A stretch of 64,000 nt of DNA from Lachnospiraceae bacterium (GTDB taxonomy: Bacteria > Bacillota > Clostridia > Lachnospirales > Lachnospiraceae). Below are positions 9,210 through 18,221 of this stretch, one piece after another. The stretch is from assembly GCA_017938315.1 (NCBI GenBank), contig JAGBBV010000031.1, positions 1 to 64,000 on the forward strand, written 5' to 3'. The notes under the pieces are model-generated. The model did no database searches and was not told the DNA's origin. It saw only the letters and a list, made by a program, of their open reading frames with translations. Positions within the stretch are counted from its first letter, which is position 1, and the number at the start of each line of letters is the position of its first letter. The position numbers and the translations under genes were made by a program.

Positions 9210-9708
9210 CTAAAAAGAAATCCCACAGATTGTAAATATTTTATAGATTTTACTCTGCCTTTTGCAAAAGATTTCTTTGTAAAGCATTTCAGAAACTTTG
9301 GTCAGATTTTATAGAAACGCCTTTTTCATAAATGCAATTGTCCGAAGCAATGTCTGAAAAGCCGCTGTTGCAACTGTGCAAAGCCTATAAAACTTTCAAG
9401 AAAAATGTGGTCGACACACTTTAAAGATGTAATAAACAAGCCATTCCAGAACTCGCTGACGCTCAGACATGTTGGAATGGCTTGTACATTTTTTAAAGTG
9501 TGTCGACCCATTTTTTACAAAAGTTTTAAAAGGCTCTTAGCACATGTTGCAAACATGCGGCTTTAAGTTGTGCGAGGACAATTATATAAGCATATGAAAA
9601 AGGCGGGTTCATAAAATCCCTAAAGTTTCTGTATGCTTAAAAAGAAAATTTTGCAAAAGGCAGAATAAAAGTTCTAAACGCTTTTACAATCTGCAGGAGT
9701 CTTTTTAG
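9210..9708. repeat. About 500-bp imperfect palindrome (MITE-like or structured RNA element)
   Basis: The two halves are imperfect inverted copies of each other over their whole length, centred near 9460. Matching blocks from outside in include CTAAAAAGA, CAGATTGTAAA, CTGCCTTTTGCAAAA (15 bp), CAGAAACTTT, CGCCTTTTTCATA (13 bp), AATTGTCC, AAGCCGC, AAAACTTT, GGTCGACACACTTTAAA (17 bp) and ACAAGCCATTCCA (13 bp). The loop of about 24 bases includes CTGACGCTCAG. It fills the gap between the cell-wall hydrolase stop (9712) and the nfeD promoter. No real gene lies inside. It could be a degenerate palindromic mobile element or a very long hairpin RNA in the hydrolase 3' UTR. No target-site duplication is obvious. 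Confidence 0.85.
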
Positions 9709-9711
9709 GGC

Positions 9712-10791
9712 TTACCAAAATACATGATCGCCGAGGACATATCCCTGGCGCTTACCGGCTCTTCTGAAATAGGTTGCATCGCCTACGGTAGTCTCACCGT
9801 TAATAGCTGCCTGGGCTGCCTGCATACACATCTCAGGAACGGTACCGTTATAGATTCTCGCTACTTTACCGGTCATGGCAGGTGTAAACTGTCCTGATGC
9901 ATAGATAACACCATGAATGGTATTGGGATAAGCAGGATGCTTCACACGGTTCATTACCACCGCACCTACTGCCACCATACCTTCATAGGACTGGTTTCCT
10001 GCTTCACAATAGATAAGAGCACCCAAAAGTCGCAGCTCGTCTGCCGATGCATCCAGCGCACCACGGTTTTCTTTCCGTTTGCGTTCTGCTTCCTCCCGTT
10101 CTCTTTGGCGGACAATTTCAATACTTTCCGCCTTATCAATATAAAATTCTACATTGACATATTCTGTATTGATATAACCGGTTTCGCCGTCATAATCAAC
10201 GCTTATCCAGTTATCGTCTATAATATCAATAAATTCCACAGAGTCTTCATTTGCCAGCACTCCATATACTTCCGCTTCAAAATTAGGCTCCATACGGACA
10301 CGTACTGCGGAGGAATCAAGTGTGACAATCCAGTTGCCCACTTCTTCTGCCATGGCTTTGGCATCTTCCCCAAAAAGAAGATATTCATCCTTCGCCCAGC
10401 CCACAACGTTTCCGGAACGTATCTTAGTCCATCCGTCCTTTTGTTCCAGAATAGTACCGCCACAGTCCTTATACAAAAAACCAACCTTTTCAGACTTTTC
10501 ATCAGCCTGTGCACGCACATTTAATGCATTTTTCACATTGGCCATGGCAAGTTCTTCTTCCATTCTTGCCTTTTCACTTTCGAATTTCTGATTAATATTT
10601 AACTCTGTTTGTTCTTCTACGGGAGCATTTGTGCTGTAAGCACCGGGGTCAAGTATTTCTCCTGCTCCTGATGTCAGAAAATCGTATTCTTCTTTTTCAG
10701 CTGCTTGAACGGTTATTTCCTCTGCGCAGATCAGTAACAGGATGCAAAGCATACCCGCTGCCATCTTTAGCAGTCTGTTTCTCCGATTCAT
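9712..10791 (-). CDS. Secreted SleB/CwlJ-type cell-wall hydrolase with two SH3 domains
   Basis: 359 residues with an N-terminal signal peptide (basic MNRRNRLLK, hydrophobic core, cleavage near AAE around 30). Two bacterial SH3 domains follow (about 85-145 and 155-215; NALNVRAQADEKSEKVGF and SAVRVRMEPN are typical starts). A charged linker ends in a C-terminal hydrolase_2 domain (about 250-359) with the catalytic-glutamate motif LIYCEAGNQSYEGM and VGAVVMNRV. The family contains spore-cortex lytic and vegetative muramidase/transglycosylase enzymes. SH3 domains suggest binding to peptidoglycan. It is monocistronic with a strong promoter, and the 9210-9708 palindrome begins 3 bases past its stop. 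Confidence 0.92.
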   Translation of the reverse strand: MNRRNRLLKMAAGMLCILLLICAEEITVQAAEKEEYDFLTSGAGEILDPGAYSTNAPVEEQTELNINQKFESEKARMEEELAMANVKNALNVRAQADEKSEKVGFLYKDCGGTILEQKDGWTKIRSGNVVGWAKDEYLLFGEDAKAMAEEVGNWIVTLDSSAVRVRMEPNFEAEVYGVLANEDSVEFIDIIDDNWISVDYDGETGYINTEYVNVEFYIDKAESIEIVRQREREEAERKRKENRGALDASADELRLLGALIYCEAGNQSYEGMVAVGAVVMNRVKHPAYPNTIHGVIYASGQFTPAMTGKVARIYNGTVPEMCMQAAQAAINGETTVGDATYFRRAGKRQGYVLGDHVFW

Positions 10792-10863
10792 TATGCTACC
10801 TCCAAATGTTCTGTTTGAGCAAATATGTTACGATTTTGTTACAAAACTTTAAGTACGCGAAAC

Positions 10864-10892
10864 ATAATATCAAATGCTTCTATTTTTGTCAA
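10864..10892 (-). promoter_or_regulatory. SigA-type promoter of cell-wall hydrolase gene
   Basis: -35 TTGACA (10887-10892), 17-base spacer, -10 TATTAT (10864-10869). It lies about 70 bases before the ATG at 10791, which has GGAGG. Confidence 0.75.
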
Positions 10893-10961
10893 GTTATTCG
10901 CCATTTCGAGGTATCACTATAGAGGTTTTTACCATTTTTTGTAAAACATATTACACTTTTT

Positions 10962-11756
10962 TTACATGTTTTTGGATTTATCAACTGCTGCCAAAACTGC
11001 ATCTGCCACAATACCGCGGAAAGCATTTTCTTCCAGTACTCTGACTCCCTCAATGGTAGTTCCGCCGGGAGAACATACCATGTCTTTTAATTCCCCGGGA
11101 TGTTTTCCGCTTTCCAGCATCAGTTTTGCACTTCCCATAACAGCCTGGGCTGCAAAGGTATATGCCTGGCTGCGGGGCATACCTGCTGCCACTGCTCCAT
11201 CTGCCATTGCTTCCATAAATAAAAATACAAAAGCAGGAGAAGATCCACTTACACCGGTAACCGCATCCATCAGATTTTCCGGCACTTCCTGCGCAATTCC
11301 GAAGCTTTCCATAATTGCCATGCACTGTTTCATTTCTACATCGCTTACGTTTCCATTACGGCAAACACCTGAGCATCCCGCTCCCACAAGGGCCGGTGTA
11401 TTGGGCATACAGCGCACAAGCTTGATTTCTTTTCCAAAAAGTCCTTCAATTTCCTGAATCTTTTTTCCTGCTGCAATACTGATAATCAGCGTGTTCTCTT
11501 TTACTGCATCCTTCATCTCTGATACTGCCTGGGAAAGAAACTGGGGTTTTACCGCAAGTACCAGAACATCTGCATCGCCGGCTACCTGGGCATTATCTGT
11601 ACATGTTTTAATTCCCCACTGCTTCTTTACATCCTCTGCTGCTGCCTGCATCTTATCTGCGCCGGCAATATCCTCTTTGGAAGCAATTTGTTTCGTAATC
11701 ATACCGCCAATCATTGCTCTTGCCATATTTCCGAGTCCGATAAATCCAATTTTCAT
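10962..11756 (-). CDS. proC: Pyrroline-5-carboxylate reductase
   Basis: Last step of proline synthesis, NAD(P)H-dependent. Rossmann start KIGFIGLGNMARAM, then VLAVKPQFL and the conserved C-terminal dimerisation motif AYTFAAQAVMGSAK with SPGGTTIEG. 264 residues from the ATG at 11756 (MKIGF), which has AGAGAG at proper distance; an ATG two codons upstream is too close to it. There are no proA/proB genes nearby. Confidence 0.96.
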   Translation of the reverse strand: MKIGFIGLGNMARAMIGGMITKQIASKEDIAGADKMQAAAEDVKKQWGIKTCTDNAQVAGDADVLVLAVKPQFLSQAVSEMKDAVKENTLIISIAAGKKIQEIEGLFGKEIKLVRCMPNTPALVGAGCSGVCRNGNVSDVEMKQCMAIMESFGIAQEVPENLMDAVTGVSGSSPAFVFLFMEAMADGAVAAGMPRSQAYTFAAQAVMGSAKLMLESGKHPGELKDMVCSPGGTTIEGVRVLEENAFRGIVADAVLAAVDKSKNM

Positions 11757-11826
11757 AGTCATATCTCTCTTTCTTTTATTATTCTGCTCTTTTTACTTTT
11801 TTATTCATTTACATGATATTTCCGTC

Positions 11827-12648
11827 TTATTTTCCAAAGGCTGCCTGATACATTAAAAGTGCTGCCGCAACGGCTGCATTCAGGGATTCAAGTTGTCCCT
11901 CCATGGGAATTTTAAGGTAGGCATCTGCCATATCGGCCGTTTCTTTTTTCAGACCGTTCCCTTCATTCCCTATCATAAATGCTGCACCGTCTTTATAGGA
12001 AAATTCCTGATAAAACTTCTCTCCCTTTAAATGTGCCGCGTATACTTTAATTTGCTCTTTCTTAAGAAGGGCAATTGCCTCCGAAAGACTGTCCACATAG
12101 ACAAAGGGAACTCTGTATAAAGAACCCATGGTAGACCTTATGGTCTTTGGATTGTAAATGTCCACGGTTCCTTTTGTAAGAATAACTCCATCCGCACCAG
12201 CTCCTTCCGCTGTGCGCATCATAGTACCTAAATTACCGGGGTCCTGCACGTCCTCTACCATAAGAAACAGCGGTGCATGTCCTTCTTTTTTCTTTTTATC
12301 ACAGGATGTTTCTATCAAATCTTTAAGCCGGTAGGTATGCCTTTTCATCACACACAAAATCCCCTGTGGGCTTTGTGTGTCAGACATTTTCGCAAAAACT
12401 TCTTTTGAGACGGTCTCTATGGGAATCCCGTCACGGATACACTGTTGCAACTTTCCCCCGTCAGCTTCTGCTCTCATGGTTTCAAAAAGTTTTTCTTCTA
12501 TATAAATTTCTGCAAGCATATCCATGGGGGCTTCCTCAAACATTTTGAGGCCTTCTGCTACAAAAACGTTTTCCTTCGCCCTGTTTCTGCTCTTTTCCTG
12601 CAACGCTACAATTCTTTTTACTTTATCGTTTGCACAACTTGTAATCAT
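11827..12648 (-). CDS. SpoU/TrmH-family 2'-O-ribose RNA methyltransferase
   Basis: SAM-dependent methylation of ribose in rRNA or tRNA. An N-terminal L30e-like substrate-binding domain (about 1-110) precedes the knotted SPOUT domain, with motif 1 VEDVQDPGNLGTMMRTAEG, motif 2 MIGNEGNGL and motif 3 LESLNAAVAAALLMY. 273 residues. The ATG at 12648, behind AGGTGAT, is preferred to a GTG three codons earlier. It is most like the RlmB/TsnR branch; the target nucleotide cannot be told. Confidence 0.9.
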   Translation of the reverse strand: MITSCANDKVKRIVALQEKSRNRAKENVFVAEGLKMFEEAPMDMLAEIYIEEKLFETMRAEADGGKLQQCIRDGIPIETVSKEVFAKMSDTQSPQGILCVMKRHTYRLKDLIETSCDKKKKEGHAPLFLMVEDVQDPGNLGTMMRTAEGAGADGVILTKGTVDIYNPKTIRSTMGSLYRVPFVYVDSLSEAIALLKKEQIKVYAAHLKGEKFYQEFSYKDGAAFMIGNEGNGLKKETADMADAYLKIPMEGQLESLNAAVAAALLMYQAAFGK

Positions 12649-12660
12649 ATTTATCACCTA

Positions 12661-12688
12661 TAAAACAAGGCGGAGCCATGCTCCGCCC
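12661..12688 (-). terminator. Terminator after pfkA
   Basis: An 8-bp GC-rich stem GGCGGAGC/GCTCCGCC with a 3-base loop, followed by TTGTTTTAT on the minus strand, just after the pfkA stop codon. Confidence 0.75.
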
Positions 12689-12696
12689 TATACTCT

Positions 12697-13671
12697 TTAC
12701 TGAGATAACAAGCGGCTTACCTGATACTGATATTCCGGTATCTCTTTCTGCATCGCCAGTGCCTCTTCTATATCAAAATCTACAAATTCGCCATGCTGAT
12801 ATCCTACCACACGGTTGCTCTTTCCGGCACATAAAATGTCCGCTGCATAGGCACCCATAATGGATGCATAAAAGCGGTCCTTACATGTAGGACTACCGCC
12901 ACGCTGCATATAACCTAAAATGGTTGCTCTGGTTTCCACACCGGTGGCTGCTTCAATTCTTCTGGCCATGGATGTGGAATGACCGATTCCCTCTGCATTG
13001 ATAATAATGTGATGTTTCTTTCCTCTTTTACGGTTATTAATAATGTTATTAATAATACTCTGCTCATTAAAATCATACTTTTCAGGAAGGAGAATGTCTT
13101 CCGCACCGTTTGCCACACCGCACCAAAGTGCAATGTAACCTGCATTTCTGCCCATTACCTCAATAATACTGCAACGCTCATGGGAGGAAGAGGTATCTCT
13201 TACTTTATCGATAGCCTGCATGGCGGTATTTACTGCTGTGTCAAAACCAATCGTATAGTCGGTACATGCAATATCAAGGTCAATGGTCCCCGGAATGCCT
13301 ACGGTATTAATTCCCAGTCTTGCAAGAGCCTGGGCACCGCGGTAAGAACCGTCACCACCGATGACAATCAGACCGTCAATCCCATGTTTTTTACAAATTT
13401 CTGCGCCTTTTTTCTGTCCTTCTTCTGTCTTAAACTCAGCACATCTTGCCGTACCCAAAATCGTGCCACCCTTTTGGATGGTATCTGAGACAGCCTTTTT
13501 TTCCATATCTATGATTTCTTCATTTAAAAGGCCCTGATATCCTTTGTTAATGCCTTTTACTTTTACACCGTTTCCAATGGCTTTTCTTACCACAGCGCGG
13601 ATTGCTGCATTCATTCCGGGAGCATCGCCTCCGCTGGTAAGCACACCGATTGTCTTAATTTCTTTAGCCAT
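12697..13671 (-). CDS. pfkA: ATP-dependent 6-phosphofructokinase
   Basis: Phosphorylates fructose 6-phosphate in glycolysis. It has GGDAPGMNAAIRAVV, the ATP-site motif GGDGSYRGA (G rather than D before the second motif points to ATP, not PPi), the catalytic-aspartate motif PGTIDLDIACTDYTIGFDTA, and MGRNAGYIA. 324 residues, normal for the short bacterial allosteric form. It lies 76 bases behind dnaE, a common Firmicute arrangement, and is followed by a terminator. Confidence 0.96.
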   Translation of the reverse strand: MAKEIKTIGVLTSGGDAPGMNAAIRAVVRKAIGNGVKVKGINKGYQGLLNEEIIDMEKKAVSDTIQKGGTILGTARCAEFKTEEGQKKGAEICKKHGIDGLIVIGGDGSYRGAQALARLGINTVGIPGTIDLDIACTDYTIGFDTAVNTAMQAIDKVRDTSSSHERCSIIEVMGRNAGYIALWCGVANGAEDILLPEKYDFNEQSIINNIINNRKRGKKHHIIINAEGIGHSTSMARRIEAATGVETRATILGYMQRGGSPTCKDRFYASIMGAYAADILCAGKSNRVVGYQHGEFVDFDIEEALAMQKEIPEYQYQVSRLLSQ

Positions 13672-13747
13672 TTAAATTCCTGTCCTTTCCTGCAAACAGT
13701 TTCTCTTTACAAAGCATTTCCTATTTTACTCTGTTTTATGGGCTATT

Positions 13748-16700
13748 TCAATCTTTTTTCACATCCCAGACAATTTTTATGTTTTCCTCACCATATTTAT
13801 CACACAGTATTTTCTGTAAGCTTTCATCTGCATTTACACTGCGGTTGGGAGGAAGTTTCTTCATTACTTTTTCTGCTTCAATGTAAATAATCACGCTGTC
13901 TGTTCCGTCTGACCCGGCAAGTGTTCCTAAGAGTTCCTCAATATTTTGTTCATAATCCTCCATATTGGAAAACTTAACCCAAAGTTTCTTCGGAATTTCA
14001 TCAAACGCGGTAATCTTCTCGCAAATCAGTTTACCGTCCCTATCTTCCTCCAAAGACACCCTGCCTCTGACAAAGACTTTATTGTCTTCCACAAGCTTCG
14101 CACTGTTTTTTTCATAGTCTCTGGGGAACACAATGACTTCCACCGTCCCCAAAAGGTCCTCCACCTGTAAAAATGCCATAATCTTGTCATTTTTCGTGTA
14201 TTTTATTTTTTTGTCTGCAATAAGACCACCGACAACCGCAGTAGCATTATCCTTTACTACCGTTTCACCAGTTTCTTCATCTAATGCAAAATCCACTGTG
14301 GTATTGGTAATTCCTTTTTTCCAAAGGTCTTCCCACTCTTCCATAGGATGACCGCTGATGTAGACGCCCAATACCTCTTTTTCAAAAGCAAGCATCATCT
14401 CTTTGGAATATTCTCCCACATCAGGAAGCTTCACGTCATATTCTTCCTTCTGATCTTCAGATACAATATCAAAAAGGCTCATCTGCCCTGCCATATTGTT
14501 TTTCTTATCATGAACAATATGATCCATAATCTGAATATAAGCACTCATAAACTGCTTGCGTGTTCCCGGAAGGGAATCAAAAGCACCGGCCTTGATAAAG
14601 TTTTCAATGGCCTTTTTGTTTACATCCTTATCTGCAACCCTGGTGATAAAGTCCTTCAGATTGGTAAATTCTCCCCGTTCATTACGCTCCGAAACCACTG
14701 CCTCAATCACCGGTCTTCCCACACTCTTAATGGCTGTGAGGGAATAAATAATGGCATTATCCTTTACGGAAAATCCACTTTCCCCCTGATTGATATCCGG
14801 AGGTAAAATCTTAATTCCCATGTTACGGCAGGTCATAATGTACTCCGCCACCTTAGAGGAATTATCTATCACGGAAGTCATCAGTGCCGCCATAAACTCT
14901 ACGGGGTAATAATATTTCAAATACGCCGTCTGGTATGCCACCACTGCATAGCATGCCGCATGTGATTTATTGAAGGCATACTTCGCAAAATCCATCATGT
15001 CATCATAAATCTGGGAGGCAACCGCTTCAGAAATACCTGCTGCCGCACATCCGGGCACACCTTCCTCCTCATTGCCATATACAAAGTTGGCGCGCTCCTT
15101 TTCCATTACCGACTGTTTCTTCTTACTCATGGCACGGCGCACCAAATCACTTCGTCCAAGGGTATAGCCACCAAGATCACGGACAATCTGCATTACCTGT
15201 TCCTGATACACAATACAGCCGTAAGTAGGGGCTAAAATAGGCTCAAGTTGAGGACAGGAATAAACAATCGGTCCCGAACTGTTTTTCCCCTTAATGTACT
15301 TCGGAATAAAATCCATAGGGCCGGGGCGGTACAGGGATACTCCTGCAATAATGTCTTCCAGATTCTCCGGCTTTAACTCCTTCATGAAGTTTTTCATACC
15401 GCCGCTTTCCAGCTGGAATACGCCATCCGTCTTTCCTGTTCCGATGGATGCAAGAACCTTTTTATCATCATAGTCAATATTGTCAATATCAATATGCACG
15501 CCTTTACTTTTTTCTATCATGGCAACTGCATCGCGGATTACGGTAAGGGTACGAAGGCCCAAAAAGTCCATTTTAAGAAGACCAAGTTCTTCAATGGTTG
15601 TCATGGTAAACTGCGTGGTGATGGAACCATCGGAGCCTCTGGATAAGGGCACCAATTCTTCTGCGGGTCTGGAACAGATAACGACACCTGCCGCATGCAT
15701 GGATGTATGTCTGGGCAAGCCTTCTAACCTCTGACTCATATCGATTAATTCTTTTACCTGAGGGTCTGTTTCGTACATTTTACGAAGCTCAGGATTAATC
15801 TGCAAAGCCCTCTCAATGGTAATATTAAGTTCATTGGGAATCATCTTGGCAAGGGAATCTACATAAGCATAGGGCAAATCCATCACACGTCCTACGTCCC
15901 TGATAACACCCTTCGCTGCCAAAGTACCGAAAGTTACAATCTGCACTACCTTTTCGGCACCGTATTTACGCCCCACATAATCAATGACTTCCTGCCTCCG
16001 CTCGAAGCAGAAGTCAATATCAATATCCGGCATGGACACACGTTCCGGATTCAAGAAACGTTCAAACAGTAAACTGTATTTAATGGGATCAATATTCGTA
16101 ATTTTTAGTGTATATGCAACAATACTTCCCGCCGCAGAGCCTCTTCCCGGTCCTACCATGATCCCGTTTTGCTTGGCATAATTAATAAAGTCCCAAACAA
16201 TCAGGAAGTAATCCACATATCCCATATTTTTAATAACATCTAATTCATAATCAAGACGCTCTTTTAATGTAAGCCCTGTATCTCCCGCAGGTGCATTTTC
16301 ATCTTCTCCGTAACGCTCATGTAGGCCGTCATAGCAAAGTTTATTCAAATAAGTCCATGAATCATAGCCTTCCGGCACTTCAAAATGAGGGAGCTTGGTT
16401 ACGCCGAATTCAATCTCTACATTACAGCGCTCCGCAATCCTCTGTGTATTTTCCACTGCCTCCCATGCATAAGGAAACAGTCCTTTCATTTCTTCTTCGC
16501 TCTTTACATAATACTGGCCGCCTTCATAGCGCATTCTGTCTTCGTCCGCCAGTTTCTTTCCTGTCTGCAGGCAAAGCAGAATATCGTGAGGCTTCACGTC
16601 ATCCGCATAAGTATAGTGAACGTCATTGGTAGCCACAAGAGGAATATTTAATTCCTTGCTCATCTGCAAAAGAGCAGTATTTACCATTTTTTGTTCCGGC

Positions 16701-17239
16701 ATTCCATGGTCCTGCAGTTCCAGAAAATAATTATCCTCACCAAAGCAATCTCTGTACTTTAACGCCGCCTTCTTTGCCTCATCAAAAAGTCCTTTTTGAA
16801 TATACCTTTGTACTTCTCCGGCAAGACAGGCAGAAAGGGCAATAATTCCCTCATGGAATTCTCTTAACACGTCCATATCCACACGGGGTTTATAGTAATA
16901 GCCCTCGGTAAAACCGCGGCTTACAATCTTCATCAGATTATCGTAACCGGTATTATTTTCTGCAAGTAAAACAAGGTGGTAATACCTGTCCTCACCACCG
17001 GTCAGTTCCTTGTCAAAACGGGAATTTGGCGCTACGTAAACCTCACATCCAAGAATTGGTCTGATTCCTTCCGCCTTACAGGTCTTATAAAAGTCAATCA
17101 CACCGTACATAACTCCATGGTCTGTAATCGCTGCACTGTCCATGCCCAGCTCTTTGACGCGTTTTACATATTCTTTTATTTTATTAGAGCCGTCCAAAAG
17201 ACTGTACTCTGTATGGACATGAAGATGTGCAAATGCCAT
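13748..17239 (-). CDS. dnaE: DNA polymerase III subunit alpha, DnaE1 type
   Basis: Replicative polymerase of the C family. Domains in order: PHP (starts FAHLHVHTEYSLLDGS, then ITDHGVMYGVI), palm with catalytic motifs GPGRGSAAGSIVAY and PDIDIDFCFERR, fingers/thumb, tandem HhH (about 830-900), and a C-terminal OB fold with TEVIVFPRDYEKN-like sequence (about 990-1080). 1163 residues. The ATG at 17239 has GGGAGG. Clostridia normally also carry PolC, so this is probably the DnaE partner. It heads the dnaE-pfkA operon. Confidence 0.96.
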   Translation of the reverse strand: MAFAHLHVHTEYSLLDGSNKIKEYVKRVKELGMDSAAITDHGVMYGVIDFYKTCKAEGIRPILGCEVYVAPNSRFDKELTGGEDRYYHLVLLAENNTGYDNLMKIVSRGFTEGYYYKPRVDMDVLREFHEGIIALSACLAGEVQRYIQKGLFDEAKKAALKYRDCFGEDNYFLELQDHGMPEQKMVNTALLQMSKELNIPLVATNDVHYTYADDVKPHDILLCLQTGKKLADEDRMRYEGGQYYVKSEEEMKGLFPYAWEAVENTQRIAERCNVEIEFGVTKLPHFEVPEGYDSWTYLNKLCYDGLHERYGEDENAPAGDTGLTLKERLDYELDVIKNMGYVDYFLIVWDFINYAKQNGIMVGPGRGSAAGSIVAYTLKITNIDPIKYSLLFERFLNPERVSMPDIDIDFCFERRQEVIDYVGRKYGAEKVVQIVTFGTLAAKGVIRDVGRVMDLPYAYVDSLAKMIPNELNITIERALQINPELRKMYETDPQVKELIDMSQRLEGLPRHTSMHAAGVVICSRPAEELVPLSRGSDGSITTQFTMTTIEELGLLKMDFLGLRTLTVIRDAVAMIEKSKGVHIDIDNIDYDDKKVLASIGTGKTDGVFQLESGGMKNFMKELKPENLEDIIAGVSLYRPGPMDFIPKYIKGKNSSGPIVYSCPQLEPILAPTYGCIVYQEQVMQIVRDLGGYTLGRSDLVRRAMSKKKQSVMEKERANFVYGNEEEGVPGCAAAGISEAVASQIYDDMMDFAKYAFNKSHAACYAVVAYQTAYLKYYYPVEFMAALMTSVIDNSSKVAEYIMTCRNMGIKILPPDINQGESGFSVKDNAIIYSLTAIKSVGRPVIEAVVSERNERGEFTNLKDFITRVADKDVNKKAIENFIKAGAFDSLPGTRKQFMSAYIQIMDHIVHDKKNNMAGQMSLFDIVSEDQKEEYDVKLPDVGEYSKEMMLAFEKEVLGVYISGHPMEEWEDLWKKGITNTTVDFALDEETGETVVKDNATAVVGGLIADKKIKYTKNDKIMAFLQVEDLLGTVEVIVFPRDYEKNSAKLVEDNKVFVRGRVSLEEDRDGKLICEKITAFDEIPKKLWVKFSNMEDYEQNIEELLGTLAGSDGTDSVIIYIEAEKVMKKLPPNRSVNADESLQKILCDKYGEENIKIVWDVKKD

Positions 17240-17297
17240 GATTGCCTCCCGTTTTCGTTGTTTCTTTCCACTGAAAAAACTTCTTTTTTATTGTAGC

Positions 17298-17337
17298 AAA
17301 AAAGAAATGTCTTGGAAAGTCCCTGACATTTCTTTTT
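17298..17337 (-). terminator. Terminator after the DUF3021 gene
   Basis: A stem of at least 11 bp (AAAGAAATGTC/GACATTTCTTT) followed by a run of T on the minus strand, directly after the DUF3021 stop. The T tract merges into TTGCTACAAT, which could serve as the -10 region of the dnaE promoter. Confidence 0.7.
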
Positions 17338-17341
17338 GTGA

Positions 17342-17761
17342 CTATCTCTTCTCCTGATACTCTGCTAACCGCTCATTCATCAATTCAGCTTCCTTCATTA
17401 CACTCTTCCATGTAACCACAGACACAAACAAATAGATAATTGCTATCAGAACCAGCATTCCGATTACCTGCGGCAAGTTATCAGCATAAAACCACTCAAA
17501 CCAAAGTCCACACACCACCACAATCACATTCACCATGAAATAATGAATCACACATCTGATCTTCATACTGTTTTTAGTGATATCATCTGTGTACATTAGA
17601 GTACCTGCACTGGTAAGGAAGGATACCAGTAATATCTGCCACATAATATCTGTGTCAAAATTAAGCTCAGGGAAGAAAATCATACAGTATACTGCAACTC
17701 CCAAAACAACGCAGGTGGTTACTTTTGTAAACACATCTAACAATACTTTCAGTCTTGCCAT
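17342..17761 (-). CDS. DUF3021 four-helix membrane protein
   Basis: 139 residues with four membrane helices (about residues 12-32, 40-58, 70-92 and 98-118), a few charged residues at both ends and no catalytic motif. Single-domain LytTR regulators are commonly followed by a DUF3021 membrane protein that acts as their antagonist or sensor. Here it follows a LytTR gene by 12 bases and ends the ABC transporter operon. It is probably a membrane anti-regulator of that LytTR protein. Confidence 0.8.
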   Translation of the reverse strand: MARLKVLLDVFTKVTTCVVLGVAVYCMIFFPELNFDTDIMWQILLVSFLTSAGTLMYTDDITKNSMKIRCVIHYFMVNVIVVVCGLWFEWFYADNLPQVIGMLVLIAIIYLFVSVVTWKSVMKEAELMNERLAEYQEKR

Positions 17762-17773
17762 TTTTCTTCCTCC

Positions 17774-18211
17774 TTACAGTCCTAATTTTTCTTTCAAAAC
17801 CGGCACATACTGCCTGGAAATAATCAGCTTTTCACCATTTTTCATGGTTGCTTCAAATCTGCCGTTAAATGCCGGGCTTAAAGATTTCACCTTTGACAAA
17901 TTTAAAATAACAGACTTGGATACCCTAAGGAAATCTGTATCTTGAAAGCGTTCTTCCAACTCATACAATTTCAATTTCGTTTCATAAACTTCTTTATCCA
18001 AATACAAAAACACCTTATTATCCACAGCCTCAAAATAATAAATCTCTTTAGGTGTCACCTGCACAATATCCGTTCCTTTGGTAGCCGTTAGTTTTTCCTG
18101 TCCCGCCTTCAGGGCATATACCAGTTTTAGTAAATGTTCATCCATCTGTTTACAGCGGATAATAATTTCATCCTCTTCCCCGTCTATGGGGTCCACAATT
18201 GTAATTTTCAT
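17774..18211 (-). CDS. LytTR DNA-binding regulator without receiver domain
   Basis: 145 residues from the ATG at 18211, which has AAAGGTG (overlapping the permease stop). An upstream extension of the frame has no ribosome site. The N-terminal third is a short beta-rich region. The LytTR domain (about 45-140) has EIYYFEAVDNKVFLYL, FLRVSKSVILNLSKV and the ending pattern ISRQYVPVLKEKL. With no receiver domain it is expected to be controlled by the adjacent DUF3021 protein. Likely target: its own ABC operon (inferred). Confidence 0.88.
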   Translation of the reverse strand: MKITIVDPIDGEEDEIIIRCKQMDEHLLKLVYALKAGQEKLTATKGTDIVQVTPKEIYYFEAVDNKVFLYLDKEVYETKLKLYELEERFQDTDFLRVSKSVILNLSKVKSLSPAFNGRFEATMKNGEKLIISRQYVPVLKEKLGL

Positions 18212-18221
18212 TCTTACACCT

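Noticed and set aside
9326-9511. 61-residue frame inside the large palindrome
   Set aside because: It runs across the palindrome loop and both arms, has no ribosome site, and its composition follows the repeat. It is a by-product of the element.
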